DNA of 64,000 nt. Origin: Gerris lacustris. Its lineage: Eukaryota > Arthropoda > Insecta > Hemiptera > Gerridae. This document shows, piece by piece, positions 10,101 to 20,416 of the stretch (its first letter is position 1; each line of letters starts with the position of its first letter). A model generated the notes under the pieces. That model did not search any database. It saw nothing but the letters and a program-made list of their open reading frames with translations, and was not told where the DNA came from. Made by a program: the position numbers and the translations under genes. The stretch spans positions 3,164,203 to 3,228,202 of the forward strand of contig OX578283.1 of NCBI GenBank assembly GCA_951217055.1, read 5' to 3'.

Positions 10101-13100
10101 TTATTTTTAAATAATATAAACTATTTATTTTGGTGGTAATTTAGATTTATTTTAATATTCAATTGAAACATTTATTTCTTTTGTTCTTAGTCCAGTCGAC
10201 AAGTACATTTTACCTTGCAAAAGGTCATACAAACTTTTTTCCTTTTTTTATTGTATGTAGTATGTACCTTGACATTAGTTAAAAACCCAAGTTTTCGACT
10301 TCCTAGACCCTGTGCTAACCCAGAGAGGGGCCAAAATACGCGACATTTTAGTGGGTTTTTTTTAGTTTTTTCTTTATAACTCTTTACCTATATGTCCTGA
10401 AAAAAAAAGTGTTCGTATTTTTCTTTTAGAGCACTAAATTTTTAACAATTTTTATATAACCCATTTTTTCCGAATCCCTATACTTTCCGAAATATAGAGC
10501 TTCAAAGATGCAATATTTTTTTGAAAATATCAAAAATAACATCTTTTCTGAGGACAAAAGGGGTCTATTTTTGTTATCCCACCCATCCCATTTTTTGGGT
10601 ATATTCTACCTAAGGAAGTACAAATAACTACTACTACTAACCACTAGTAACCAATACTAACCGCCAAAGCGAATGACTTCTTCTCGAATCAAAACATTAT
10701 TATTTTTTTTTTTTTTAGAGAATAAAATGTATTAAATAATTATATAACATTTTCAAGGAAACATCTACATGTTTATACAGAATGCTGTGGCTGTGGTGAG
10801 ATAAATCAGATGAATACGCAGTAGGCTCTTACAGATAATGTTGCTTATTATCACCCTACTGATATAATACTAAACTGATAAGTACCGTCAAACCTCGCAT
10901 ATAATACTACTTCGTACTATACTACCACGTATCGCGTACATAATACCAAGGCTGAATTGAGAGCTTAAATTTCAGTAAATTAAAAATTCTCAAATAATAT
11001 GTTCCCGAAATTCGGGAAAAGTTTTATGCTTGTGCGCATTGTACAGAATTTTTTTTTTTTTTTTTATTGTTATTCAGGTATTTTTAAGAGGAAACAAAAG
11101 GTGGAACTGATAAATGAACAGTAAGGACTCATTCACACTAGGATTCCGGAATCTGATTCGCGAATGCGATTCTTGAATGAAATTCAAGAAAGTATTAAGA
11201 TTCTGTATCTCGGTGGCATTCCCTGACGACGGGCCTTCATCCTCATTTTCGATAAAACTTTCGTGTTTTATTTCAATAAAATAATTTTTCATAAATAAAT
11301 ATGATAATATTATTTAAATAAATAATTTCAATAGAATCACAGTTTAAGAGACCGAATCACAGGTTAAACAACCATGTTGAATACGTCACTACCCGCGGTT
11401 ACAATTTATAATGAAGTTCTAGGTGTTCCGGTGGTGACCGCGTCTCGAAGGGTGTGCGTCCCGACGTTTCGCTCCTACTGCTAGAAGCATCTTCAGGGGT
11501 GTTCATGGTGTCCTAGGTTTAAGACAGGTGTGAACTGGAGGTTCGGTCGTTTTATTCCTCCTTGGCCTTATCTGCCTGGTCATATCTGGTGGTAATATCG
11601 TCAGATGTTTCGATAGCCTCTCTTATCATCCGATTGTGGTATCCTGTCACTGAGGCTAAGACTTTGGTGTCTTCGAACCCGATGAGATGACCGGACTCGC
11701 TGGAATGCTGTGCCACGGCAAACTTGTGATCGTCATTTTTGACTTTATGCGCTCCTGTAAACGAGTACATACCAGTCTACCCGTCTGCCCGATGTAGAAC
11801 TTTCCACAGCTGCAAGGAATCTGGTACAATCCCTCGGTTTTGAAGGGTAAACTGTCCTTTACTGAGCCCAGGATCCTCTTGGTAGTCGTTCCACTGGTAA
11901 AGGTTGTTCCGATTTGATGTTTGAGCAGGATCCTAGCAATTCTCTGTCGGTTGTGCCTTTGATGTAGGGGAGGAACGCTTTCCTAAGGGGTTGGTCTGGA
12001 GGCTCCCTTGCAGCTCTTGGAGTTTCATTCCGGCGGATGACTCTCTGAATCTCTGCTGAATGAAAGCCATTTTTGGAGAGCACTAGGTGAAGATGTTCTT
12101 TTTCTTCATTCCAAGAGGTCTCGTCACACACTCGCAAACCCCTAGAAACCAGAGAGTTTATAACCGCAGTTTTCTGCGTCGGGTGATGATGGGAGGCGGC
12201 GTTAAGGTACCGGTCGGTGTGTGTGAGTGGGTTTCCTGTAGACCTTATGTCCTAGTGTTCCATCTTCTTTTTTGGTAATTAAGACTTCCAGGAAGGGAAG
12301 AAAGTATTATCTGCGGGGTCGAATTGGCAATCAATGGCCTCCCTACTGAGATCCCGGAAGAAATTCGGCAGGACGTCTCTTCACTCGTACGTCGGGCAAA
12401 ACCACCAGCCTCTAACTTCACAACAGCCGAACTGCGAGCACTGAGAGACTTACGGAAAAACCCTGAAGTGGTCGTCCATCTCATCGGGATCGAAGACACC
12501 AAAGTCTTAGCCTCAGTGACAGGAGACCACAATCGGGTGGTAAGAGAGGCTATCGAAACATCTGTCGCAATCACCACCAGATATGACCTAAGGCCAAGGA
12601 GGAATAAAACGACCGTTTCCTCAACCGAACCTCCAGTTCACACCTGTCTTAATCCTATGACACCATGAACACCCCTGAAGATGCTTCTAGCAGTAGAAGC
12701 GACTCCGGGACATACACCCTTCGAGACGCGGTCACCACCGGAAGACCTAGAACTTCACGTCACTACTCCTTCGATATTTCAAGGTGGGGTATATCGTTGA
12801 ACTGTTGGACCTTGTATGGGCCCGTTGCTTATTAACTTGTTTTTGTTTTGATCAACTCAATCGAGAGACTTAGTTGAATTATGTATGGCTTTATCACAAC
12901 TAAATGAATGTATTTGGTTAATATATTTATTTTTAAATTTCAGGTGATAAACTGAAGGGAATCACGTTTTACTTTAACTGCGTAGAAATCTTTATCATCC
13001 AATAATTAGTAGACGACCCCATTCATAACTAGAAGAATGCCTAGCATAGAGGATAGAATGTCTAGCTTTTCTGTAGGAATGCCTGGCATAGAGGATAGAA

Positions 13101-16100
13101 TGTCTAGCTTTTCTGAAGGAATGCCTAGCATAGAGGATAGAATGCCTAGCTTTTCTAGAAGAATGCCTAGTATAGACGCAGAAGACTTTTTTGACACCAC
13201 TGAAGCAAAATTGTTCCTAGGTTTTTCTGTGATTTTAGTAGTCATTTTCATCATTTTGGTAATTTTAAGGTGAGAAGACGTATTTTTTGTTATTTATTTG
13301 TTATTAACACATAAACACAGCAATATGTTATTACAAAACGAAGTAACATTTATAATCATGTTACTTACTGGTGTAGTACAGTAACATTTATAATCATAGT
13401 CCTCCCTCCACCGCACGTCATAGGGCCGAAGAAAGTCGAAAAGATTTATACGTGTGACAGGGAGTTAGGAAAGTACAGGAGGTTGCCATCAACTCTCAGC
13501 CCTCTCGGCCTACCTAGTATGAAGGCAAATTAACAATTCGTAGAGGGCGGGCCGGCGCCTTTGAATTTAGTCGTTTGTAATCAAGCCGCAGCAGTGCCGG
13601 TGTGGAGATAAGAATCAAAATTATCTTCCATCTACTTTTATCAATTACTTGAATAAATTATCGATTTTATTTCATTTTATGTCGGTAGTTTACACAGAGC
13701 GAAAACATGAAAATGTCTCACTGTCTTGGGAACTCGTATGCAAGAAGTAATATTTTTTAATTTTAACGTCTTATATTAATAAAAAAAAAATCTTTAAATG
13801 TTTCCAAGCTTTCAGTGTGATTTGTGAACATCACAATGTCTGTAATCTTCGCGAGCACATTAACTATTGTTCTTATATTTTCATTCAAGATAGTCTGCCG
13901 ATTAGTGTAGCACATGGCTTCCTCCAGTCCTATCACGGATACATTAATCATGTTATGCTTTTACAACCGACTATCCCACCCTCCCCCCTTTAAAACTGTT
14001 AACATCGTTTTCTTACTCGAATAAAAGTGTCAATTTAGTAATATCTAATGAGCGAAGGCGGTCGCAATTAATCTCAAAATATCTGCGGGCTACTTTCGAC
14101 AAACCATCCAAAATTCTTAAAAATCAGACGAGTAAACTTTTGAAAGATGTAAGTGTAAATAAATGTACGTTTGTGTGCTCGTGGAAGAAAAAAAATATGG
14201 GCGCAGCAAGTTAAAACGTATATGGGACCAACACTGGGCAAATTATGACCTACCATCCAAATTTCATTAAAATCGGACGAGCAGTTTTTAATATACAGGG
14301 TGGTCCAAAAGTCTCCCCCCCCCCCCCCTCCCCTCTTAACTTTTGAACGGTTTGAGATAAATTAATGAAACTTGGGGGATCTCTACCATGCAAAGGGAAG
14401 TTTGTTTTCATGCAATCACCCACTAGGGGCAACCACCCACTTTGCCCCCAGACCACCCAACTTCAAAATTTCAAATTGGAGTGTATATTTTTGATAGCAT
14501 ATTTGGATTCTACAGTGAAAAATAATAAACTTTTACTTGAAACTTTTTTTCTATTCCCAATATTTTGCCACTTATAGGTGGGCAAAGATAGCAAAATTAC
14601 CCTACCGATAATACGTTGTAAAATCTAAACGGTTAGAGATAAATTAATGAAACTTAGGGGATCCGTACCATGTAAAGGGAAGTTTGTTTTCATGCAACCG
14701 CGCTGTAGGGGCAACCTCCCATTTTGCCCCCAGACCACCTAACTTCAAAATTTTGTCCTAGAATGTATATTTTTGATAGCAGATTCAGATTCTACGGCAA
14801 AAAAAAACAACAATATTTTACTTCATACTTTTTTTTCTACCTCTAATATTTTGCCCCCTATAGGGGGGCAAAGGTATAAAAATCGTAGATACAGCACCTG
14901 GGGGCAAAATGGAGGTTGCCCCTAGTATGCGAGTGGATGATTAAACACTTCCCTTTACATTGTACAGATCCCCCAAGTTCCATGACTATATTTCAAACCG
15001 TTTAGATTTTATAACGATCTAAGTGTTATTTTTTTACTATTTCGGAAGGGTTATTTTGCTATCTTTGCCTCCCTGTAGGGGGCAAAATATTGGAGATAGA
15101 AAAAATAGTTTTAAGTTAAAGTTTATTATTTTTCACCGTAGAATCCAAATATGCTATCAAAAATATACGCTCCAATTTGAAATTTTGAAGTTGGGTGGCC
15201 TGGGGGCAAAGTGGGTGGTTGCCCCTAGTGAGTGATTGCATGAAAACAAACTTCCCTTTGCATGGTAGAGATCCCCCAAGTTTCATTAATTTGTCTCAAA
15301 CCGTTCAAAAGTTAAGAGGGGGGGAGACTTTTGGACCACCCTGTATGTCGGTTTAGCAAAAATCGTGGACAGACAGAAAGACAGCCCCGGGACTGAAATG
15401 TTCCACGATGTCCAACACAGATTTCGCTCTTGGCATTTTTCGAAATGGCAGACATAAAATTTCATTCTTCAAAACGAACACATGTGGCTTAGTTACCTTC
15501 GGAAGCAATATATTTAATATAAAAACAAAACTATATTATACATAAATGTATGATGTATTTAATTATTGCTTATTTTAGCCACATTTAATAATATTCGAAA
15601 AGAAAAACAAGAGTATATAGTTTACAGAACAGTTTCCCCTATTTTTAAAGAACTGATGAATATTTGCTTCACTGATATTCCGAAGAATTAAGTTCCATAT
15701 TTCTCATGATCATGATACTAAATATTAATTTTAAACACTGTACAAACTCACACTAAACGAAGAAAAATTAAATGACTCAATTAATATTTGAATATTTAAA
15801 CAGGTGTTGCGGTGTTTTGAAAGGAGCCCCATACACTCGGCAGGTGACACCGATCAAGACAAAAACTGAAGCTGCAAAGGATAAGAACCCTTACAAGCCA
15901 TTGGAAAATCCACCGATTCCGTCTCATACTGCTTATTTGGTGCCTAACAACACTTTTCCTGCTCAGCAACCGTCGTACGCTTGTTTTCCTGCTGGCTCGG
16001 CCCAGCCTGTTATCACGTATCCCGCAATGGTGGCTCAGCCAGTCACAGCATTTCCTGTAAACATACTGCCGGGTCATCCCCCTTATCCTATAGATCCTAA

Positions 16101-16143
16101 ACCCGCTCAAGTTACAATGCCCACCGCTCCACCATGTCAATAA
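7108..16143 (+). CDS. Small type I membrane protein with minisatellite ectodomain (three-exon model)
   Basis: Model: exons 7108-7173, 13013-13269 and 15804-16143, 663 bp, 220 residues; phases match (0, then 2). Residues 1-22 form a signal peptide (MNSYSLSLLLLLFLPPFQFI). Residues 23-72 are a short ectodomain of about three 14-residue units (MPSIEDRMSSFSVG type) without cysteines. Residues 89-107 form a transmembrane helix, followed by RCCG (possible palmitoylation) and a tail of about 105 residues rich in Pro, Ala and Tyr. Basic residues after the helix predict a cytoplasmic tail. The family is not recognised; the architecture resembles VOPP1/WBP1-like or Shisa-like adaptors, but the cysteine-rich ectodomain of those is absent. 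The exon 2-3 junction is well supported. The exon 1-2 link is inferred from phase, strand and the need for a signal peptide. Confidence 0.55.
7240..8155 (+). mobile_element. GGTCCGTAGG-family dispersed repeat
   Basis: About 900 bp repeated in direct orientation at 45590-46590 with high similarity, including the block TCTGTCCGTCCGTCCTCTC and a poly-C tract. A shorter inverse piece lies at about 22376-22520. No open frame with a recognisable domain. It lies in intron 1 of the membrane-protein gene. Confidence 0.75.
8158..8295 (+). repeat. ~130-bp dispersed repeat, inverse of 13399-13527
   Basis: Contains CTAGGTAGGCCGAGAGGGCT and GGCCCTATGACGTGCGGTGG; both occur inverted at 13399-13527 in the same order. 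Confidence 0.75.
8652..9489. mobile_element. TIR element (838 bp) with TSD TAG and a neighbouring empty site
   Basis: Ends TAGTCCAGG and CCTGGACTA, with long arms that include GTAGTAAGAAACAGTAAA near 8728 and its inverse near 9385. The target sequence GTGGGTCCTTAGGGATTT occurs uninterrupted at about 8553-8570 in a local duplication, so the site reads TAG / element / TAG. Related internal sequence lies at 48655-49460. No transposase. Confidence 0.8.
9493..11430. other. Intronic AT-rich stretch without identifiable features
   Basis: AT-rich sequence in intron 1 of the membrane-protein gene. A 32-codon ATG frame at about 9611 and a 72-codon minus frame at 11074-11292 have no recognisable domain and no convincing splice context, and are not called. 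Confidence 0.4.
11432..12300 (-). pseudogene. Penelope-like element fragment, family B: end of RT plus GIY-YIG
   Basis: On the minus strand, in order: LPFLEVLITKKEDGTLG and VYRKPTHTHR (end of the RT thumb region), LPYIKGTTDR, then after a frameshift IARILLKHQIG, then GLYQIPCSCGKFYIGQTGR, the GIY-YIG endonuclease core with its preceding CxC pair, and finally HSSESGHLI and HNRMIREAIE. These are the landmarks of an endonuclease-bearing PLE. At least two frameshifts and a stop interrupt it. Everything 5' of the RT thumb is missing. A divergent partner copy starts at about 12310 on the plus strand. Confidence 0.8.
11466..11496 (-). ncRNA. Hammerhead-ribozyme-like motif in PLE family B
   Basis: On the minus strand CTGAAGA (fitting CUGANGA) is followed by a stem-forming segment GCTTCTAGCAGTAGGAGC and then GAAAC. 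This is the order of the conserved boxes of PLE-associated hammerhead ribozymes. Stem III would be very short, as in PLE examples. The cleavage-site side was not convincingly placed. Confidence 0.45.
12310..12750 (+). pseudogene. Penelope-like element fragment, family B, diverging copy
   Basis: Reads HLIGIEDTKVLASVTG and HNRVVREAIETS, the same C-terminal end as the minus-strand fragment at 11432-12300. It then shares its 3' sequence in inverse, up to the CGAGACGCGGTCACCACCGG block near 12722-12742. The GIY-YIG core is missing. The ribozyme-like box at 12675-12704 is degraded (GAAAC replaced by GACTC). Confidence 0.75.
13013..13269 (+). CDS. Exon 2 of the type I membrane protein: repeat ectodomain and TM helix
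   Basis: The frame is open from 13013 to the donor AAG/GTGAGA at 13269-13270 (phase 2). The coding repeat begins upstream of the ATG at 13037: the codons before it read TRR, matching SRR before the last unit, which supports translation from an upstream exon. Encodes about three 14-residue units, an acidic spacer (DAEDFFDTTEAK) and the TM helix. The acceptor at 13012 has a modest pyrimidine tract. Confidence 0.65.
13399..13527 (-). repeat. ~130-bp dispersed repeat, inverse of 8158-8295
   Basis: Inverted copy of the 8.2-kb repeat, about 90% identical by eye, in intron 2 of the membrane-protein gene. Confidence 0.75.
14296..15343. mobile_element. Long-arm foldback element, TA target site
   Basis: Termini CAGGGTGGTCCAAAAGTC and GACTTTTGGACCACCCTG flanked by TA. 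The arms extend at least 250 bp each, with internal sub-repeats around ATTTTGCCCCCAGACCACC. A partial relative is at 61251-61560. No transposase. TA target and CAGGG ends would suit a Tc1/mariner-related non-autonomous element, an inference. Confidence 0.7.
15804..16143 (+). CDS. Exon 3 of the type I membrane protein: proline-rich cytoplasmic tail
   Basis: Acceptor TTTAAACAG/GTGTTGC restores the codon AG|G and continues RCCGVLKGAPYTRQ. The tail contains NPYKPLENPPIPS, several YP/FP pairs (ITYPAM, TAFPVN) and ends APPCQ. An AATAAA overlaps the stop codon (16139-16144). Confidence 0.75.
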
Positions 16144-16149
16144 AAACAA

Positions 16150-16429
16150 CCTAAGGTAGTTTATTATCAGTTATCCCCCCCCCCCAAGACCTATGACACT
16201 ATCCCCCCCCCCCCCCCCCCCTTCAACCAAATGATCTTCAATTTTATCAGTACTCGCATCGAATGTACAATTGTAAAATTCAATTTTTGTTATTTAAATC
16301 TGTAAAAACTTTAAATTATCAGTAGGCCTTTGCCTTTATTTTTCTGTAGCTCTATCCTACCAGGATAAAAGTTTTTTTTTTTTTCATTTGCCATGCCATA
16401 GAATACCATCACTAATATACTTTACTATA
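16150..16429. other. 3' flank of the membrane-protein gene
   Basis: Two poly-C runs (16176, 16205) then AT-rich sequence. No further gene feature. Confidence 0.4.
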
Positions 16430-17060
16430 ATAAAATTGAATATTAACCGTGGAATGCTAATGGTAATTGGATGGCTGGTATTACTAAACCTTCGTCGATT
16501 CGATCAACTTATGCAGAAAATAAATGTTTTGGGTTGAAACTACACTTTTATAAAGAGAAAACTATTAAGAACTCATCATCTTTTAAGTGAGATATACCAA
16601 CATTTGATGACAAATAAGTTAGTAGGATCATCAGAATAATCGGAAATTAAGTGAACATTAGTGCACCAGGTCCCATGCTACCCCAGGCCAAAAGCCCTAG
16701 GCCCTTTCCTAAATGCTCCAGGCCCGATGTTATCGGCCACTGGTCTCTGGCCCAAGGCCAATTACCCTAAGACCATTGCCCCTTACCGTGGGCATATTGC
16801 CCCTTACCCTAGGCCCATTGTCCCAGGTTATTGGCTCATTCGATGACTAATTAATTACCTACGTTCTACGTTTATTACTAAACGTTAGTCGAATCGACAA
16901 AGTATCTTTGACGGGAATTTGCCAGAAAACGAGTGTATGCTCAAAAGGACTTCTACCGCTACACTAGCAGGTGTGTTACTAACCAGTGCAAGCACCATCG
17001 CATACGAGCGTAAAAGGTTAAGGTTCAAACTGTGCTCGTTGATTTGACTATACCATTAGC
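16430..17060 (+). repeat. Dispersed repeat, intact reference for 37853-39260
   Basis: Shares GAATGCTAATGGTAAT, GGATGGCTGGTATTACTAAA, a GGCCC-rich middle (16660-16830) and CTCAAAAGGACTTCTAC with 37853-39260. There the same sequence is split by two later insertions, so this copy serves as their empty site. Confidence 0.75.
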
Positions 17061-17481
17061 ATTCCAGGGTTAACATTACGACCTTACCGTTCGTACTTAA
17101 ATTAATATAAATGAATACAAAATGAATATCGTATTTAAATACCCCCGACATTTATCAAAATTTCCCCAAAGTTTTCAAAATCCCCACAAATTTTGTCAGT
17201 AGTACCTTCAGTGCCATGTCACCCCCTTCTGGGCACATTTAATCATATCTCATTCGGCTCACGACGGCAATCGATACCACAAAGTATCGTTCTCTGAGCT
17301 ACGTACAAATGCAAATTATGAGGTTAATTTTGATCAATTCTAATCCAAGATTTTTACCCAAAATTACATATGGTTAAATTTAATTTCCGACTCACAGACC
17401 TTTGTTTAATTTTACAGTTAATCATATTTTCAAGGTATAAAAAAATTGTAAGTGACTCTATTGAGAAACTTTACTTATAAT

Positions 17482-17799
17482 AGCTTTTAAAGGAAAAGTC
17501 AAGTTAACTTTTAAAGGAAAAGCCAAGTTTAACTTTTAAAGGAAAAGCCAAGTTAACTTTTAAAGGAAAAGCCAAGTTTAACTTTTAAAGGAAAAGCCAA
17601 GTTTAACTTTTAAAGGAAAAGCCAAGTTTAACTTTTAAAGAAAAAGCCAAGTTTAACTTTTAAAGGAAAAGCCAAGTTTAACTTTTAAAGGAAAAGCCAA
17701 GTTTAACTTTTAAAGGAAAAGCCAAGTTTAACTTTTAAAGGAAAAGCCAAGTTTAACTTTTAAAGGAAAAGCCAAGTTTAACTTTTAAAGGAAAAGCCA
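17482..17799. repeat. 24/25-bp minisatellite, ~13 copies
   Basis: Unit TTTAACTTTTAAAGGAAAAG plus CCAAG, near-perfect across 318 bp; early units lack one T. Stops occur in all frames. Confidence 0.92.
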
Positions 17800-18174
17800 T
17801 TTTGTAAATTATATAAGTTAATAAGATAAGATAATTTTTGCTAGGATAAATGACCCAGGTTGTTTAATTTTTATCGTTCTGTCGTTTAATAATGATCCCT
17901 TGGTCATTATTTTTTCAACTTATGATCATTCTAAAAATACATAATAATATAAGAATTATAATTTTATAATTATGCTTTTTTAAATTATACTTCATTTTTA
18001 TAATAAAATGACTAATTTTTTTTTATTGTATCATTCACCAAAATTAATTTATAACCAAAGGTTATTAAATGGTAATTTTCTTTTTAAGCACCTTTTAAGT
18101 ATTTTAATATCTTCGGCAAAGGCGAAAACCTTACCGTGAAGAAAGGGTCAAGTTCCAGACCCCTCTCCCAAAAA

Positions 18175-18604
18175 TCAGGCTATCAAAGTGTGTAGTGATA
18201 TCAAGGATGTTAAATAGAGGGGATGGAAAGTTTGGAAGGGTTTAAAGGCAAAAGAGTGACCCCATGGAGACAAGAGAAATTGGAGAAAAAATCGTACTGC
18301 GCAAGCTCACAACTTTAGACTGGGATAAATCCAAGGATGTTAAATAAAGGGGATGGAGGGTTGTGGAAAAAAAGTGACCCCATGAAGATATGTAAAATAG
18401 AAGCTCCAATGGGACAAATTACCTTCCTCTTGGTTATAGGTTACCAAGAATTTGTTTATAGTTTCAGGTTATAACCTCATAAAGAAGGTAATTTGTCCCA
18501 GTTCAAAGATTGTGGAGCATGCGCAGTATGCTTTTTCTCTCCAATTTCTCTTACCTCCATGGGGTCACTTTTTTGCCTTAAACCCCTTCTTATCATTCCA
18601 TCCC
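18175..18604. repeat. Foldback repeat with AAGTGACCCCATG arms
   Basis: AAAAGTGACCCCATG blocks on the left are matched inverted by CATGGGGTCACTTTTTTGCC on the right around a second nested pair GGTAATTTGTCCCA. The same organisation recurs at 36850-37165. Confidence 0.65.
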
Positions 18605-18609
18605 CTTTA

Positions 18610-19165
18610 TATAGAGATGATTAGTGTGACGTCACAAAAGCTTTCGAAATTTTGACTCAGTGTTTGTTAGTTCCTTTTTCTTATCACCTCTTATCAAACC
18701 CATGTAAAATGAATTGGAGAATTTTCTCAACTTTTTAAATAATTAATTATTAAATTATTATTGATTTATAAGAGTTTTCATCCTTTAAATATTGTTGTAC
18801 CAAGTCTTTCTTAACGAGTGTAACAAAGAAAACATTAAAAACTTTCGTTTCAGTTATTTAAAATGAGTATTTGTGTGAAGGATCGTATCATCGAAAATGC
18901 TATTTGAGTTAATAATCTTTATACTTGATTATTTGTATTTCCTGTTGCCATATAAATTCACAGGGTGTGTTCGTGTTCATATTGTGTGTCCGAAAATAAA
19001 TTTTTCTCAAGTTTTGAAACTCAATGAAGTATACTCAGGGTACAGGACTTGTAGAAAGATAGTGATACTTAATCTGCTAGGTAATAAAATATTATTTGCT
19101 AATAATATTTTGTTCCTGGTTACTTACAATGTGCATTATATTTAACCGATGTTGAAACATAATCT
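18610..19165 (+). repeat. TGACGTCA-bearing dispersed repeat (plus copy)
   Basis: Inverse of 4725-5285, beginning AGAGATGATTAGT with TGACGTCA at 18627-18634. An 82-codon frame inside it is interrupted in the sister copies and is not a gene. Confidence 0.8.
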
Positions 19166-20408
19166 ATATATATAAAACTAAGAGTGACAGTGACTGATCA
19201 TCAAAAATTCTCCTACTTCCCATTGACCTAGAGATTTGAAATTTGGTACATAGATAGAGTGTACCATAAATAGGAAAGTGCGGGTGTTTTGCTTTCGATA
19301 TATAGCCGCCATATTGAATTATAGCCGCCATATTGGATTTTTAAAACACGTGTATATTTTTATGTGTCGTATATCGTTTTAAAGGCCTTGATTAATACTT
19401 TAATGTTGTGGTATTTATTTATTTTTAAAATTTTTTGTACGGGTACATGTGTACCGATTTGTACTTTTGGTTCAGGTTAAGAAGGTGAAATAATTTTTTT
19501 AAATTTTATTTTTACAATTATTAGAATTCATTAGCCTAAATAATGATCTTATACATGGTTTGATTTTTAAATATATTTTTGGTACCTATGGGTACACGGG
19601 TACAAATATGCTTTTAAACACAAAACCTACTTTCATGTATATCGTTGAAAAACTCTTGAATAGGCCTTTTAATGTAGTTATGTAGTGTTTTGTGATATTT
19701 TTACTTTTTAGGGGGGTAAAATTGAAAAAAGTCCTTATATAGCTGTTTTTTGACAATGGTTCCTTAGGTTTTGGTTGAAATTTAAAACATTGTTATTATT
19801 TTTTACTCTCCTTTTTACGAATATACCTCATTTATTTTGTTATCTTCATTTTGACTTTTTCGGGTAAAAAAATCACAGGGTGGCTTGACGATTTTTTGGT
19901 AAAAAATAAAGTTTGTACTATCTTCATGAAATTTGTCACGCTTATAAAAATGAAAAATACAAGACGAAAGTGCTCTTGGACTTTTTTTTCCAAGACTCTT
20001 AGTTTCCGAGAAAAAGCCACTCAAAGTTCATATTTGGCAATTTTTGGGGTTTTCGATTGGCCATTTTTTGGGCTTTAAAAGTGCTAAATGGTAAACTGAC
20101 GGCATATTCGTAATCTACTCGACGGGGGCTTTAAAAAAACGTATAGTTTGTATGGGGTTGTCGACAACTTTTTTTGCCCAAATTTTCCGGCTCAAAATCT
20201 GGGCCCAAAAATAGGGAAATTAATAAAAAATTAAAAATATGAGAAATATTGATTCGATTTGATTTAAAATTTGTATGCATGCCTTATTTAATATTAGGAA
20301 CTCGGAAAAAAATTAATACTTGAACATATTTGTACACATGTGTACTTTTGGTACATACTGTACCTAATGTGTTATTTTAACTTGAGATTTTATGTTGTGA
20401 AACAATGT
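19163..20408 (+). mobile_element. Possible Helitron-like 5' end and body
   Basis: Starts TCTATATATATAAAACTAAG, which resembles the TC-ATATATATAAAA starts common in insect Helitrons. It continues with an AT-rich body containing GGTACACGGGTACAA blocks that resume after the insertion at 20417-21538 (near 21607). No Rep/helicase and no clear CTRR 3' end were found, so the assignment is weak. Confidence 0.3.
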
Positions 20409-20416
20409 GTTATTAG

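Noticed and set aside
15796..16149. 117-codon minus-strand frame opposite exon 3 of the membrane-protein gene
   Set aside because: Shadow of the plus-strand exon, which has splice and phase support.
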